A DNA stretch of 64,000 bases from Gonapodya sp. JEL0774. Taxonomy: Eukaryota; Monoblepharomycota; Monoblepharidomycetes; Monoblepharidales; Gonapodyaceae. This document shows, in pieces, positions 1 through 9,902 of this stretch. A program made the translations under genes and the position numbers. The notes beneath the pieces were generated by a model. That model was not told where the DNA came from. It did no database searches and worked only from the letters and a program-made list of their open reading frames with translations. Numbering within the stretch: the stretch's first letter is position 1; each line of letters begins with the position of its first letter. Where the stretch lies: the NCBI GenBank assembly GCA_027604505.1, contig JADIIX010000107.1:1-64000 (forward strand), given 5' to 3'.

Positions 1-1815
1 GGGTCCCGGTAAGTGGCGCGGGGGGGGGGGGGGCGGGGGGGGTGGCGGGGGGGGGCGTCGGGGGGGGGTGGTGGGGGGGGCGGGGGTGGGGGTTGGACGA
101 GCCGGTCGTGCGCGGTGGAAGGGGAGGGGGCGGTCGTCGCGGAAGTTGGGGTGGGGGGGTGTTGGACTGATGTCGCGGACGTGGACGTGTGTTGTGCTGA
201 TTCGGTGCCGGTGGAGGGAGCCGTGGACGTGGACGGGATCATGCGGAAAGATATTCGGGATACGGCGTGGACCAGGTCGACAAAGTGGTTGGTGAGGTCC
301 CGTGTGTCACGAAAGTGGACGTAGCGGTCCTGCCGGTGGTGAAAGTAGTCGCGGTTGAGGTTGGCCCTGTTTGTTGGGAAGGGCAGGTAGGGTGCGTGCG
401 GTGGGATGGGGTTGTGGTGGTGTGAGCGGGTCACGGCACAGTTATCCCTAGTTACCCCCAAAATATCCCACAGACACTCATACACAACCACATCCCCCCC
501 AATCCCCAACATACCCCCCCCCCCCCCACCACAACGCCGACCAACCGCCAACCGCCAACCGCCAACCGCCCGCTCGGCCAACTTACCCCGACAGGACCAC
601 ATCATCGTCAAACACGTAACACTTGACGTGCATGAGTCCAAACGCCTCGTTGAACCTCTGCGGGACGATGTACCTCCACGCGCCCGAATAGCGGGGCGTG
701 TGCCACATGGAGACGGTGCATCGGTCCGGGAACTGGTCGACGAGGGGCGCGAGGAGGGCGGCGGAAGAGTGGGGGTGGCCGCGGGTGCCGCGGAGGTGGT
801 CGATGAGGATGTGGACGGTGAGGGTTGGGACGGTGCGGAGGGAGTGGGCGAGGAGGGAGGTCTGTGGGGTGGGGTGTGTGGGTTGTGGGGTGTGGGTGGG
901 GTTTGGATGAGGTGGGATGGGGGTTAGGCGGAGTCGTGGGAGTCGTGGGGTGGATGCAACGAAATTGGAAATGAGGTTCGAAAGTGTGTCGAAAAACAGA
1001 ACCGAAACCAAAGCACAGTCACAATTGTCGCCCAAGAATAATGTGGCGGGCCCACTTTGAAGGGCTAAGACCAAAAAAATCATCCGCGTCCTCCTTGAGA
1101 GCTGTGTCTCCACATCACAATTAACGACTGAAACACTAAACCAAACCGCAGCAATGTTTCGGTGCGAGCAACGTCCCGATCCCACAAAGAAAGACAATAA
1201 CATGATTAAGAGACAACAACTGCATTCTGCCTCGACTGCAACATCGCGAACCGACAATGAAGGCCTAGAACAAAGCAACACCGAAACCCAACTTCCCCAA
1301 ACCCCCCGACCCCATTACCACCACCATCAAACAACCAAAACAACCCCCAGCGATGAGCAGAATGTGTGGACACGTGGACACCCACCAACTCTGTTTCGTC
1401 ATGACCGATGTAGAGGGAAGCGAGTACGATTCGGCGTTTGGCAGACGCGATGCCTTGCTTGAGAGAACAAGAGCGATGGTAGGAGTGAGATTTGAAGGGA
1501 AGAGGAAGAGATATATGATGAGAGTGGTGATACCTTGAGCAGGGTATAGAAGTCGGCAGGCAGGGAGAGGACAGAGATTGAGTTTGCGTTGACAGGGAAG
1601 ACGGGAGCGAGGGAGTAGAGGGGGGCGAGAAGGGCGGGAGGTGCTGTGGACGTGGGAGACAGTGTGGGGGAGGCAGTGAGCGGGGGTGCGAGGGGGGCCG
1701 ACTGGGGGAGTGACTGTGACAGGGTATGGAATGCGTGGGAGACAAGAGGCACCGACACTGGGGATGCGACTGTCACTCGACGCAGAAACTGCGCAAACCC
1801 AAGGGGATCCCGCAT
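1..1815 (-). CDS. PGS1: CDP-diacylglycerol--glycerol-3-phosphate 3-phosphatidyltransferase, 3' end outside window
   Basis: Catalyses the committed step of phosphatidylglycerol and cardiolipin synthesis in mitochondria. Four exons can be joined. Exon 1 starts at the ATG at 1815 with a Ser/Pro-rich presequence-like leader and reaches FPVNANSISVLSLPADFYTLLK. Exon 2 (about 1462-1380) carries QGIASAKRRIVLASLYIG. Exon 3 (about 860-587) carries HILIDHLRGTRG and the first phospholipase-D HKD motif, HVKCYVFDDDVVLSG. Exon 4 starts near 380 with ANLNRDYFHHRQDRY and is still open at position 1. Phases agree at the three junctions (0, 0, 2). The second HKD motif should lie beyond the left edge. Exon 4 runs into a proline-coding C tract that is unusual for the family. 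The family assignment is firm; the exact exon 3 acceptor is less so. Confidence 0.87.
20..110. repeat. G-rich (C-rich on minus strand) low-complexity tract
   Basis: Runs of G interrupted by single T, C or A. In the PGS1 frame on the minus strand the tract is read without a stop as a proline-rich segment (CCC/CCG codons with a few Asp, Ala, Arg and His). Tract length may be unreliable because long homopolymers are error-prone in sequencing. Confidence 0.8.
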
Positions 1816-3743
1816 CAGATGCTTCTCCTGCTCACACCGTGACGTGGACGGAGGGAGGGACAGGGTGCACAGGGACTCACCCAGTCCCCGGCTGTGGTCC
1901 GATCACTAGTGGGTTGTGAAGGATGTGAGACTCTTCAGGATCTGCTTCCGAAACCATATAAACGATGAACTGGTCTGCAAAGTCAGGTGTAATCGAATCA
2001 ATGGGGCTGGTGACGACGGGGTGCAAAATGGGTCTCAGCATAAGTGACAAATTCAAAGTAAAAGCTTCCGATCAAGTGCATTCTTCGAGGAGACGCACCG
2101 TCACTTGCTTTTTTTCATAAAATTCGCATCATAGGCTTCAACTTTGTGATTTGGGTCACTATGGGAAAAGGTGAAGTCCGGGCACAGCCCCATTACAACT
2201 GGCGGAGGTCCCGTTCAGACACCGACAGCTCCAGCCACTGTTACCGATAGCTTGAGGATTGGGAGGGTTGAGATGAGAATAGATGTCAGGTCAGTGTGTG
2301 GCTGGCTTCTCATGTAAAGTGGCATACGGAGATCAGAATGAAGATTGGTCTAAAGAATCATCAAACTTCATGGGCATAATCTTTCACCTGTTACGTCTTC
2401 TCGCACTGAAAATGACGTGAGCTTTTACAATGTCATCAAAAAAGTCAAAAGCGAGTTATTACGTTTGCGTGACCTCACCAACGGCGAGTGAAGGTGCCAC
2501 CAGGAAAGCCCCTTTTCTTATCGCGCGATTGGCTCCTCATCTCTGAGCGCTTCTGTGTTGCTCATCTCATTTGTTGAATTCCGCCTCTCTATACGACAAC
2601 CTGTTCCAGTAAAATCATACTTGTCGAATCAAAGACCTGCAAAGAATCCAAACCGACTGCTGTTAAAAGCCACACAAGTTACAAGTACCGAGGATCAACG
2701 GAAAGGAGGATGTGTGAAGCGGATAGACCCGTTCCGTCTTGACACTGGTCTCTGTGTCATTTTATGTTGCCATAGATACACCGTCACGTCATTACTGAAT
2801 CCATGGGAGCCTGCGGGTGGACTGTTTCTGACAAAAGCACCTCGGGCGTCCTCCCAAGTCGCAAGAGCTTTTCAATCGCTTCAACGGGCGGACACGACGC
2901 CCGATGGCCCCTGTACTGTCTGTGGTATTACGATGCGATTGTGAGGAGATACGGGCGTTCGTTGTGCTCATGGTCACATTCAAGCGGCAATTGAAGGGAA
3001 TGAGACAACACCCCAACAACCCTTCAGAGTGTGGGGCAGTGGGGCAGAACTGAAATTGAGCTCTGAGTATTAGACTCTGTCAGGACGGAGTCGGGACAGA
3101 GGCCAATCATATGTCTTATGTGATGCCCTCTTCCCAATCATCACGCACACTCAAATTGTGAGCCCTCTGGTACACTGTTTACAGTGGGGGACATTTCATC
3201 TCGTTCATCTCAGTTCTAGGTGTCGTGTTCGTATGGTTTCCGCGTCATCCTGGTCGTCCCTGCGGTGTCACGGCAAGGGAAAGGTGTCGCTCGGGTTACT
3301 TCAACATCAGATGAATATCAACTCGACATCAATAAATTATTTGTGACACCTTCTCAATGACGCCGGACTTGGCTCATACCACTCATCATCACACGTGCTG
3401 GGCACAATCAATATCTTCGTGTCCATGTAAACTACATCCTTCACCGCCAGTTCTGACAAGAGTTTTGTGTTCCAATTGGAATTGGAAATCATATGAATAT
3501 CTGGTTTTCGCATGCTTCACCGCATTCACGACCTAGACCGCTGAATCTTCTCGTGTAGTTAAATTTAAAAGGTTGCTGAAGTGATGGTAGTAGGGACGGC
3601 TGATGCAACTGGTGCGAGGTGGTTGCACACCGAATTTCTACGCACCTTTGAGACGTGAGAATCGACTCACCAATGGTCCCTTTCTTTACTCCGATATTTG
3701 AGAAAGTGCGGAGCTTTGGTTCGTGGAGAACGGCAAGGGACAA
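1816..3743. other. Gap without recognised gene
   Basis: About 1.9 kb upstream of PGS1. Only short frames occur; the longest starts on GTG at 2555, looks like nothing I know and has no convincing splice partner. This stretch presumably holds the PGS1 promoter. No tRNA, repeat or mobile-element signature was seen by eye. Confidence 0.5.
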
Positions 3744-3975
3744 TCAGAGTTGCTGGTCGATGAAGCGCGCACCGTCTCGCAAAACATTTCGCAAGGCTTC
3801 CACCACTTCCATTGATTTTTTTTTTGAGACATGAAAAACGGTGCCGTAGAGGCTTAAGGTGGGGTCGGTCCTGCTCGTTCGTGCCAGTCAGTCGCTTTCA
3901 CCAACACCAGCGATAAGAATGTCTACAGGCCACTTACAGCTTGTAAAGGTAACCTCCACGCCATTGATCTACCAT
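3744..3975 (-). CDS. Predicted 54-residue protein, two exons, function unknown
   Basis: Exon 1 runs 3975-3938 (ATG, 38 nt) and exon 2 runs 3870-3744 (127 nt, ending TGA). The 67-bp intron has a GTAAGT donor, a CTGAC branch-like site and a CAG acceptor. The phase-2 junction gives 54 codons plus a stop. The product starts MVDQWRGGYLYKL and ends VLRDGARFIDQQL, with a probable amphipathic helix over its last 25 residues and no membrane segment. The phase match and the clean splice signals are the support. I do not recognise the family. A stop lies four codons upstream of the ATG, so an N-terminal extension would need another exon. It could also be a remnant of a larger gene. Confidence 0.4.
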
Positions 3976-4723
3976 GCGAATTGACAATAGTCACATCCCC
4001 TCTAGGACTTGCATAAAGATGAGCGGTCACCTGTTGTACATACATCGGAGTGAATGAAAACACGACGCCTGCGGCGTCGTGCCAAACCCAGCGCATTTGA
4101 GGACGAACATTGTTCATGGAGCTGGACACCTGTCGCATGCTTTTTCTCAGAATAACTTCTTGTACTGTGTTCGACTTCGACCTATCGTGAGCGTGCGGCG
4201 TGTCCTTGTCGTCGGACAGGATGCACTGTCCTTTGACAGGCTGTCAGATCTATCACCCTCCTTTTGTATTCTGCTCGGAAACATGCATTCTTTATCTTGA
4301 GCGTTTATTAGCGCTTGCAACCGTTGGCACTCTTCTGATGTGTAACAAGACCACCATGTCATCATCAAATCACAGCTCCACATCACAGTTTCGACCTGTC
4401 AGACGCTGACCACTTGGTCCGCACTTCCTGCCGCACTGTTGAGACAAGGGAGGTACAACGGAAGCGTTGGTGGTGCGTCCAGTTGTCGATTTCATTGATG
4501 GGTGGCGTGGCACGGTTGGTGGACGGGACACCACAGACGGAACACCACAGGGCGTGTGTTGGTTGGTAGGGCGGGGAGTGTCGGAGAGCCACCAGAGATT
4601 GTGGAGAAACATCAGAGAGAGACCACAGAAAAATCAAAAGTGTGGTCGTGGTTCCGGTTTTGAAGGTCCTTCCTCATTTTTCCTTGGCGCTTTCCATTCG
4701 CTCCATACCCGCCCTACAGCTGA
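3976..4723. other. Gap without recognised gene
   Basis: Lies between the tiny gene and the 3' end of the acyl-CoA ligase gene. Short frames on both strands show no family resemblance. Confidence 0.45.
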
Positions 4724-7700
4724 CTACGCACCTTCTGCCTTCACAATCTTCCCGTTGGCGTTCCGTGGCAGGGGTTCGTCCCGCAAGTCTGCATGGACGG
4801 ATTGGATGGAAATTGATGAGAGGAATAAGTGGATTGTTTGGTTGCATCGGGATGGGATATATTTGTTTGGATTATCGTTTTGAATCGTTGGGAATTGAGA
4901 TTGTTTGGGTTGGGTCGTTTGATTCGTCGATAGATTATCAATTCTCATTGCCTCGCCCCCGTCCCCGCTCTTCTCAACTCACCGATGAATATCGGACTGA
5001 TCGCAGGAATCACCATCGAAAAGGAGCATCAGGGTCACGGGGCGTCAAGGACGTGTCACACACCACAAGGAGAGCGTTACGAGAATTGGTTTGAGTTGAG
5101 GAACATGACGCGGAGAGTGAAATAATTTTTTTTTAGTTGAAAGAGACGAGCAGAAGAGAGAAAATAGACCCGAGACAATGCATGGATGAGCATTTCTTGT
5201 TTGTTCGGTTAGGTCCCGTTCGTGATGTTCTTGCAAACTGCGGTGCCCCGTTCCGGTCAAGTTTGATTCGTAGACTCGTGAGTTCCGTCGTATCTCCCGT
5301 CCAGTTCGGCTCACTCCGTATGTAGACGCACACTTGAGTGCCCATCCTCGTGCCCCGAGTCCACAGACACGACCAAGCAACCAAATCACCACCTCTCACC
5401 GCCCCCAAACCGGATAAAAGCACTCACATCTTGAACTGCGCAAGACTGGGAACAGGACACAGAGAAGGGGACAGCGATATTAGTAAGAAGGAGAGCAGAG
5501 GGAGACGAACAGCATGCGGAGAGGGAGTAGAACAATTTAGTCGCAAACTTTGACAAACCCAAACACCACACAAACGAAAAAGGAAAAATCCCATCAACCA
5601 CAGCGACCCCTCACCCCCTCCATCCCTCCCATCCCTCCATACGTCTCACTCTCCCGCGTACCACCCACGGCCAACCCACCTCTTCCTACAATGCCGCCTC
5701 AAGTCCTCCTCGCCCACCTTCCCCACGTACTGCGGTTTGATCTGCACCGCGGCGGCGACTTCTTCACCGAGGATTCGGTGCGGGATCGACACGACGGCGG
5801 CGTCCTTTGTGGGGCGGCGGGGGGAGGGCGAGGGTGATGGAAAGGAGGGAAAGAGGAGTAAGGCCATATTGAGCCGCCGAGCAAACGAAATTTAAAAAAC
5901 GCAAGCGCGCGAGACCGAGACCGGTCGTAGTGGTCGGGTCACGATCACGGGGGACTGGGACTCTCGTCTCTTCCAGGAACATGTACATAACACGTACCAT
6001 GACCGACGGATGGCTGAACAGAGCGTCCTCGACTTCGACACTGAGAGAGGTGTGTGTGTGTTTGTGGGGAATTGTTGTTGGACGATTCACGCACACACAC
6101 ACATTCCAAGAGGTGTGGCGGAAGGAACGCGAACGAAGAGGCGATTTGACCCCGCTCAGTTCTCCTTACGGCCGCCACCGGTGGGTGGTTCAAACGGAAC
6201 ACTCACCAGTAAATGTTCTCCCCGCCGCGAATTAACATGTCCTTCGCCCTGGAGGGAGAGAGGGAGACAGTGACGGATCCCACAGGGACGCGACGAACAA
6301 AGGAGGAAAGAGATCAGAAGAGTATATAGGTCGTTCCACCCTCGCTCCTCAGAATCTTGTTGTCTGTTCCTGTTGCCTGTTTTCTTTACTCGCTTCTTTC
6401 TGTTTGGTTTGCTCACTCTCCTCGGCACACTGCCCCACCACCACATCACCCCGTCCCTCACCTGTCCTTAATGTAAATAAACCCTTCGTCGTCCATAATT
6501 CCGACGTCACCGCTCTTGAGCCACCCATCTGCGGTGATGGTGGAGGCGGTCGCTTCAGGCTGATCGCAATAGATTGGAGAAGGGAAGAGGGGAAGGACAG
6601 GGGCGTGCAGTCACAGTCCGAATTCAGACCAGAAAAAAAGAAGACACAAGAATAAAATGGTGGAAGCAAAAGGCCCCTACCTTGTTCCAGTAGGCTTTGA
6701 TGATGTTGGGACTGACGAGAAAACAACAAACGTATTGTTAGGAACCGCATCGAAACACGACAAGTTCGCACCCCTGTGATCGACATAATCTCCCACTTGG
6801 ACTCACCCCTTGATCCAAATCTCCCCAATCTGACCCCTCGCGACCTCCTTCCCCGCATCATTGACGATTTTCACTTGGTTGACGGGCACAGGGACACCGA
6901 TGGAGTCGGGTTTCCTCACGTAATCCTATTTTATGCGTTGGACACAACATATGGCACAAGAAAAAGGTTCCCACGTCGTACAACAAGGTGTCAGCCAGTG
7001 GCGACGCAGGTACCGGACACAATTCGGTGACAGCCGTACCTCTTGCGTGTTCTGACACACCGCGGAGCTCGTCTCAGTCAGACCGTACCCATTAGACGCC
7101 GAACCCAGCGGCAGACGACCCCGGACCGCTCGAACCAGCTCGGGCGCGGCCTTGAATGGAAACAATTGGTAGATGACAAGGGGGAGCGAGGCACAAGCAG
7201 TCGATGGGAGCGGAAATCCAACCAGCAATGAAATGGTGCTGAGGTTAAGGAAATGATGCAAGGTCGATGCGGAACGGACGGGGTGCACGAACCGGTGCAC
7301 CACCGAAGCTGAATCCCTCAAGAGACGACAGGTCGCGCTTGGCCCAATCAGGGTGCTCGACCATTTGCCACACCACTGGTTTGTGCGTGAGGAGGGAAGG
7401 CAGAGGGGAGCGAGTGGGTGAGTGGCCATCGCTTGAAATCGATAAATCCCTCGTCGGCTGTGGACATACTCGAGGGTACACCTCCCGCCGTGGTAATCTT
7501 CTCCTTCTGTGTGAGGTGCAACAAGCACGGGTAGACGGAATCAGATATACTGAAACCTGGGCGGAGAGTAGTGTTGAGCACTCGCCTCGATAAGTCTCAG
7601 TGCCTCCCCTGCATCCCACTTGTGCATGATTACCAGCTTCATACCACCAGCTGTGGTCAGCTGGAGGAATGAGTGACACCCCGTGGCATGGAACAGCTGG

Positions 7701-9422
7701 TGTGGCGATTTGGGCAGAAAGATAGGTGATCACACCAGGGTCGGATCTCCGTCTTCCAAACCTTCAAAGTAAGTTATTGGCCACTCACCGGTACACTCAA
7801 TAGGAATCCCTTTTGCGGTGCGTTTGGATCGGGCGCGGGAATCTCCTCGCCACGGCGGAGCGCCGCGCGCATCGGGGCGACTTGGAGACTTTAATAGAAT
7901 TTGTGAGACCGTATTGCAAGCCCAAATTCCTGCGAATGACTCACTTGAAAAGGTTCGTGACAAAGTTCCGTTGGGTACCTATCGTGCAATTAAGAGCACT
8001 TATTACGTCTCAGGAGCTCATCACCGCTTGAACTCGCCCCCGACTTACCCAGCGCTCCTTTGGGCTTCCCTGTCGTTCCGCTGGTATAAAATATTGTCGC
8101 ATCATCGTCGGCATCAATAACCACATCAGGTAATACAGTACTGCTCTGGTGTCGTCGTAGCACTTCTTCCAGAGAGTCTGCTTTGGCAAACTGAGGTAAG
8201 TGCTGTGCCCGCACTGTGATAAGGGTCGAAAGACCCGCTTTTCGGAGAGCAGGTAAGACAGGGAGGAGACGAACCAGGCGCTAGAAGTGAGGGGAAGCGA
8301 TGGAAGGAATGTTAGCTTCAACAACTCAGAGATCGAGGGAAACATGCTTCACGGTTCACCTCGTCATCAGCGATCGCAACTTTCGCGCCAGAGTCCTCGA
8401 CGCAGTAAGCCATTTCTGGTCCGGTGAGCCAGGCGTTGCTGATTTGAAGATTGTAGAATTCGTAAGTGCTGTTTGAGTCTCGGAATGTAGAACTTACACC
8501 GGGACGGCCTGTTGGAAATGTTGTTTTGTAGGGTTTAGCGAAGAGATCAGCACGGGCGGAACTGATGGGTGGAATCCACTCACCACTGCTCCAATGCAGA
8601 CTAAACACACAATGGTTCCCAAAATATTTTCAGCATTAGCATCCGTAGGTGGCACTTCGATATTCTCGATTCATCTGCGGGCTCACCGATGGCATAAAAT
8701 GCTGTAACCCATTCTGGCCAGTTTCGCATGAGCACAGCAACACGATCCCCCTTCCTGACATTATACTCGTGATATAGAGCGTTCGCAAATATCGCAACCT
8801 GTGTTTCGGTGTGTTGTAAGTAAGTACCATGGCGACAACAAGTTGGAAGAGCTGCAGGAGTTCGTACCTGCTCGTGCAGTTGATTGAAACTCAATTTCTT
8901 CTCTTCGCCCGAGATGGGATTTACGAAAACTATGTAGGGACGGTCACCGAATACCTGTGGTAGGATAACTGACCGTGCCGTCCCACTCGTTAACTCAAAG
9001 ATTCCGATTCCAAACCTTAGAGGACTCAAAAACAGCTCGAATGGATCCTATGAGGAAACTTTATGTAAGGATATACAGAAAAATGTGACCGCCGTCATCG
9101 ACTGTTAACACAAACCAGGCGCGTTCTTCCAGACTTTCATCCTCACTCCACGTACCACCGCTTCTGTGGTCTCCAATGGAGACCCTGGAGATGTGATGAG
9201 ATCATGGCATTGCTGGCCGATGGGATCATTGAAATGAGAATCACTGCACTTTGAAATACGAAATCGCAGGTACCTCCCACCTCGATCGAGACGACGGGAA
9301 ACTTCTTCCCCGAGGAGAGAATGATCGGTTGACGGCTCATCGTTGAATCCCGATGTGTATTTTCGAGGTGATGATAAGCTATAATCTTTACAAAAGCTTC
9401 CGGTCCCCGCACCAGCGGTCAT
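4724..9422 (-). CDS. AMP-binding long-chain acyl-CoA synthetase-like ligase, many exons
   Basis: Class I adenylate-forming enzyme expected to make acyl-AMP and then acyl-CoA. In order on the minus strand: an N-terminal block with LITSPGSPLETTEAVVRGVRM (near 9190-9110); KGDRVAVLMRNWPEWV (8760-8700); the P-loop-like motif YTSGTTGKPKG (near 8090); GGAPV (7290); NGYGLTETSSAV (7110); RGQIGEIWIKG (6810); ADGWLKSGDVGIMDDEGF (6530); the hinge RGGENIY (6220); and the A10 lysine motif PRNANGKIVKAEGA just before the stop at 4724. At least a dozen introns are needed and phases fit where checked. The C-terminal 40 residues need two microexons, listed separately. The in-frame ATG at 9422 is the most upstream candidate, but the true start may lie in another exon. 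The acyl chain preferred cannot be told from motifs. The gene is divergent to the P450. Confidence 0.88.
4983..4996 (-). other. 14-nt microexon of the acyl-CoA ligase gene
   Basis: Reads T CCG ATA TTC ATC G, between GCGATCAG and GTGAGTTG. It encodes P-I-F-I and completes one codon at each edge. It joins the 18-nt exon (phase 2) to the terminal exon 4788-4724 (phase 1), which begins with DLRDEPLPRNANGK. Flanking introns are 431 and 194 bp, longer than most introns in the window. Confidence 0.68.
5428..5445 (-). other. 18-nt microexon of the acyl-CoA ligase gene
   Basis: Reads T CTT GCG CAG TTC AAG AT. It is preceded by TTCCCAG and followed by GTGAGTG. It is joined upstream to exon end AAG AG at 5680 and downstream to the 14-nt exon, and supplies S-L-A-Q-F-K between HCRK and IPIFI. 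This restores the invariant C-terminal HCRxxLAxFKxP block of the family. Confidence 0.7.
6048..6106. repeat. GT and CA microsatellite pair in an intron, possible hairpin
   Basis: A (GT)n run near 6050 and a (CA)n run near 6090 face each other inside the ligase intron between the RGGENIY exon and the VEVEDALFSHPSVM exon. They could form a stem with a loop of about 25 nt in the pre-mRNA, close to the acceptor. Confidence 0.5.
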
Positions 9423-9902
9423 GAGGAGAAGCGCGAGTCCCACCAGAGCGCCGAGGCTCTGCGCGCACCTGCATAGAATGAATCACGCTCAAAAACAGGA
9501 TGCTCATCTGTTGTAGTAAAAGGATTGAACACGCCACCCAATATTGAGGGCAACTCTATTTTACAGGAGTTGATGTTATTATTATCCACAACGCGATGCA
9601 GTAACATACATCACAGAGTTCGTTTTCCCGAGCAACGCGCAGAGTACTCAAAAAAGTTTACCCGCGTCGGCATGCAAGAATAGTTCGCGCAGGCCGGGAT
9701 CACCTCAATCCCCGTCTGCCTGCTGTGGTTGGTGCCAAGTCCGTCGGCGCCGACTTACCCGACATCATTCTTCAAACAGCGAACGAAGTCTCAAGCATTG
9801 CCCAAAAATCCGGGTGTTTGACCGCAATTGACTCGCAGTGTCACTGTCCCCCGCGATCGTACCTGTCCACCGGCACCCCATCCCAACGTTGTGGAATTCG
9901 AG
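9423..9902. promoter_or_regulatory. Divergent intergenic region between acyl-CoA ligase and P450
   Basis: About 480 bp separate the candidate ligase start (-) from the P450 ATG (+). No other gene is seen here. The arrangement implies back-to-back promoters; no specific factor site could be assigned. Confidence 0.45.

Noticed and set aside
13-324. Plus-strand Gly-rich open frames at the left edge
   Set aside because: They are the complement of the PGS1 exon and its C tract; minus-strand translation gives the conserved protein.
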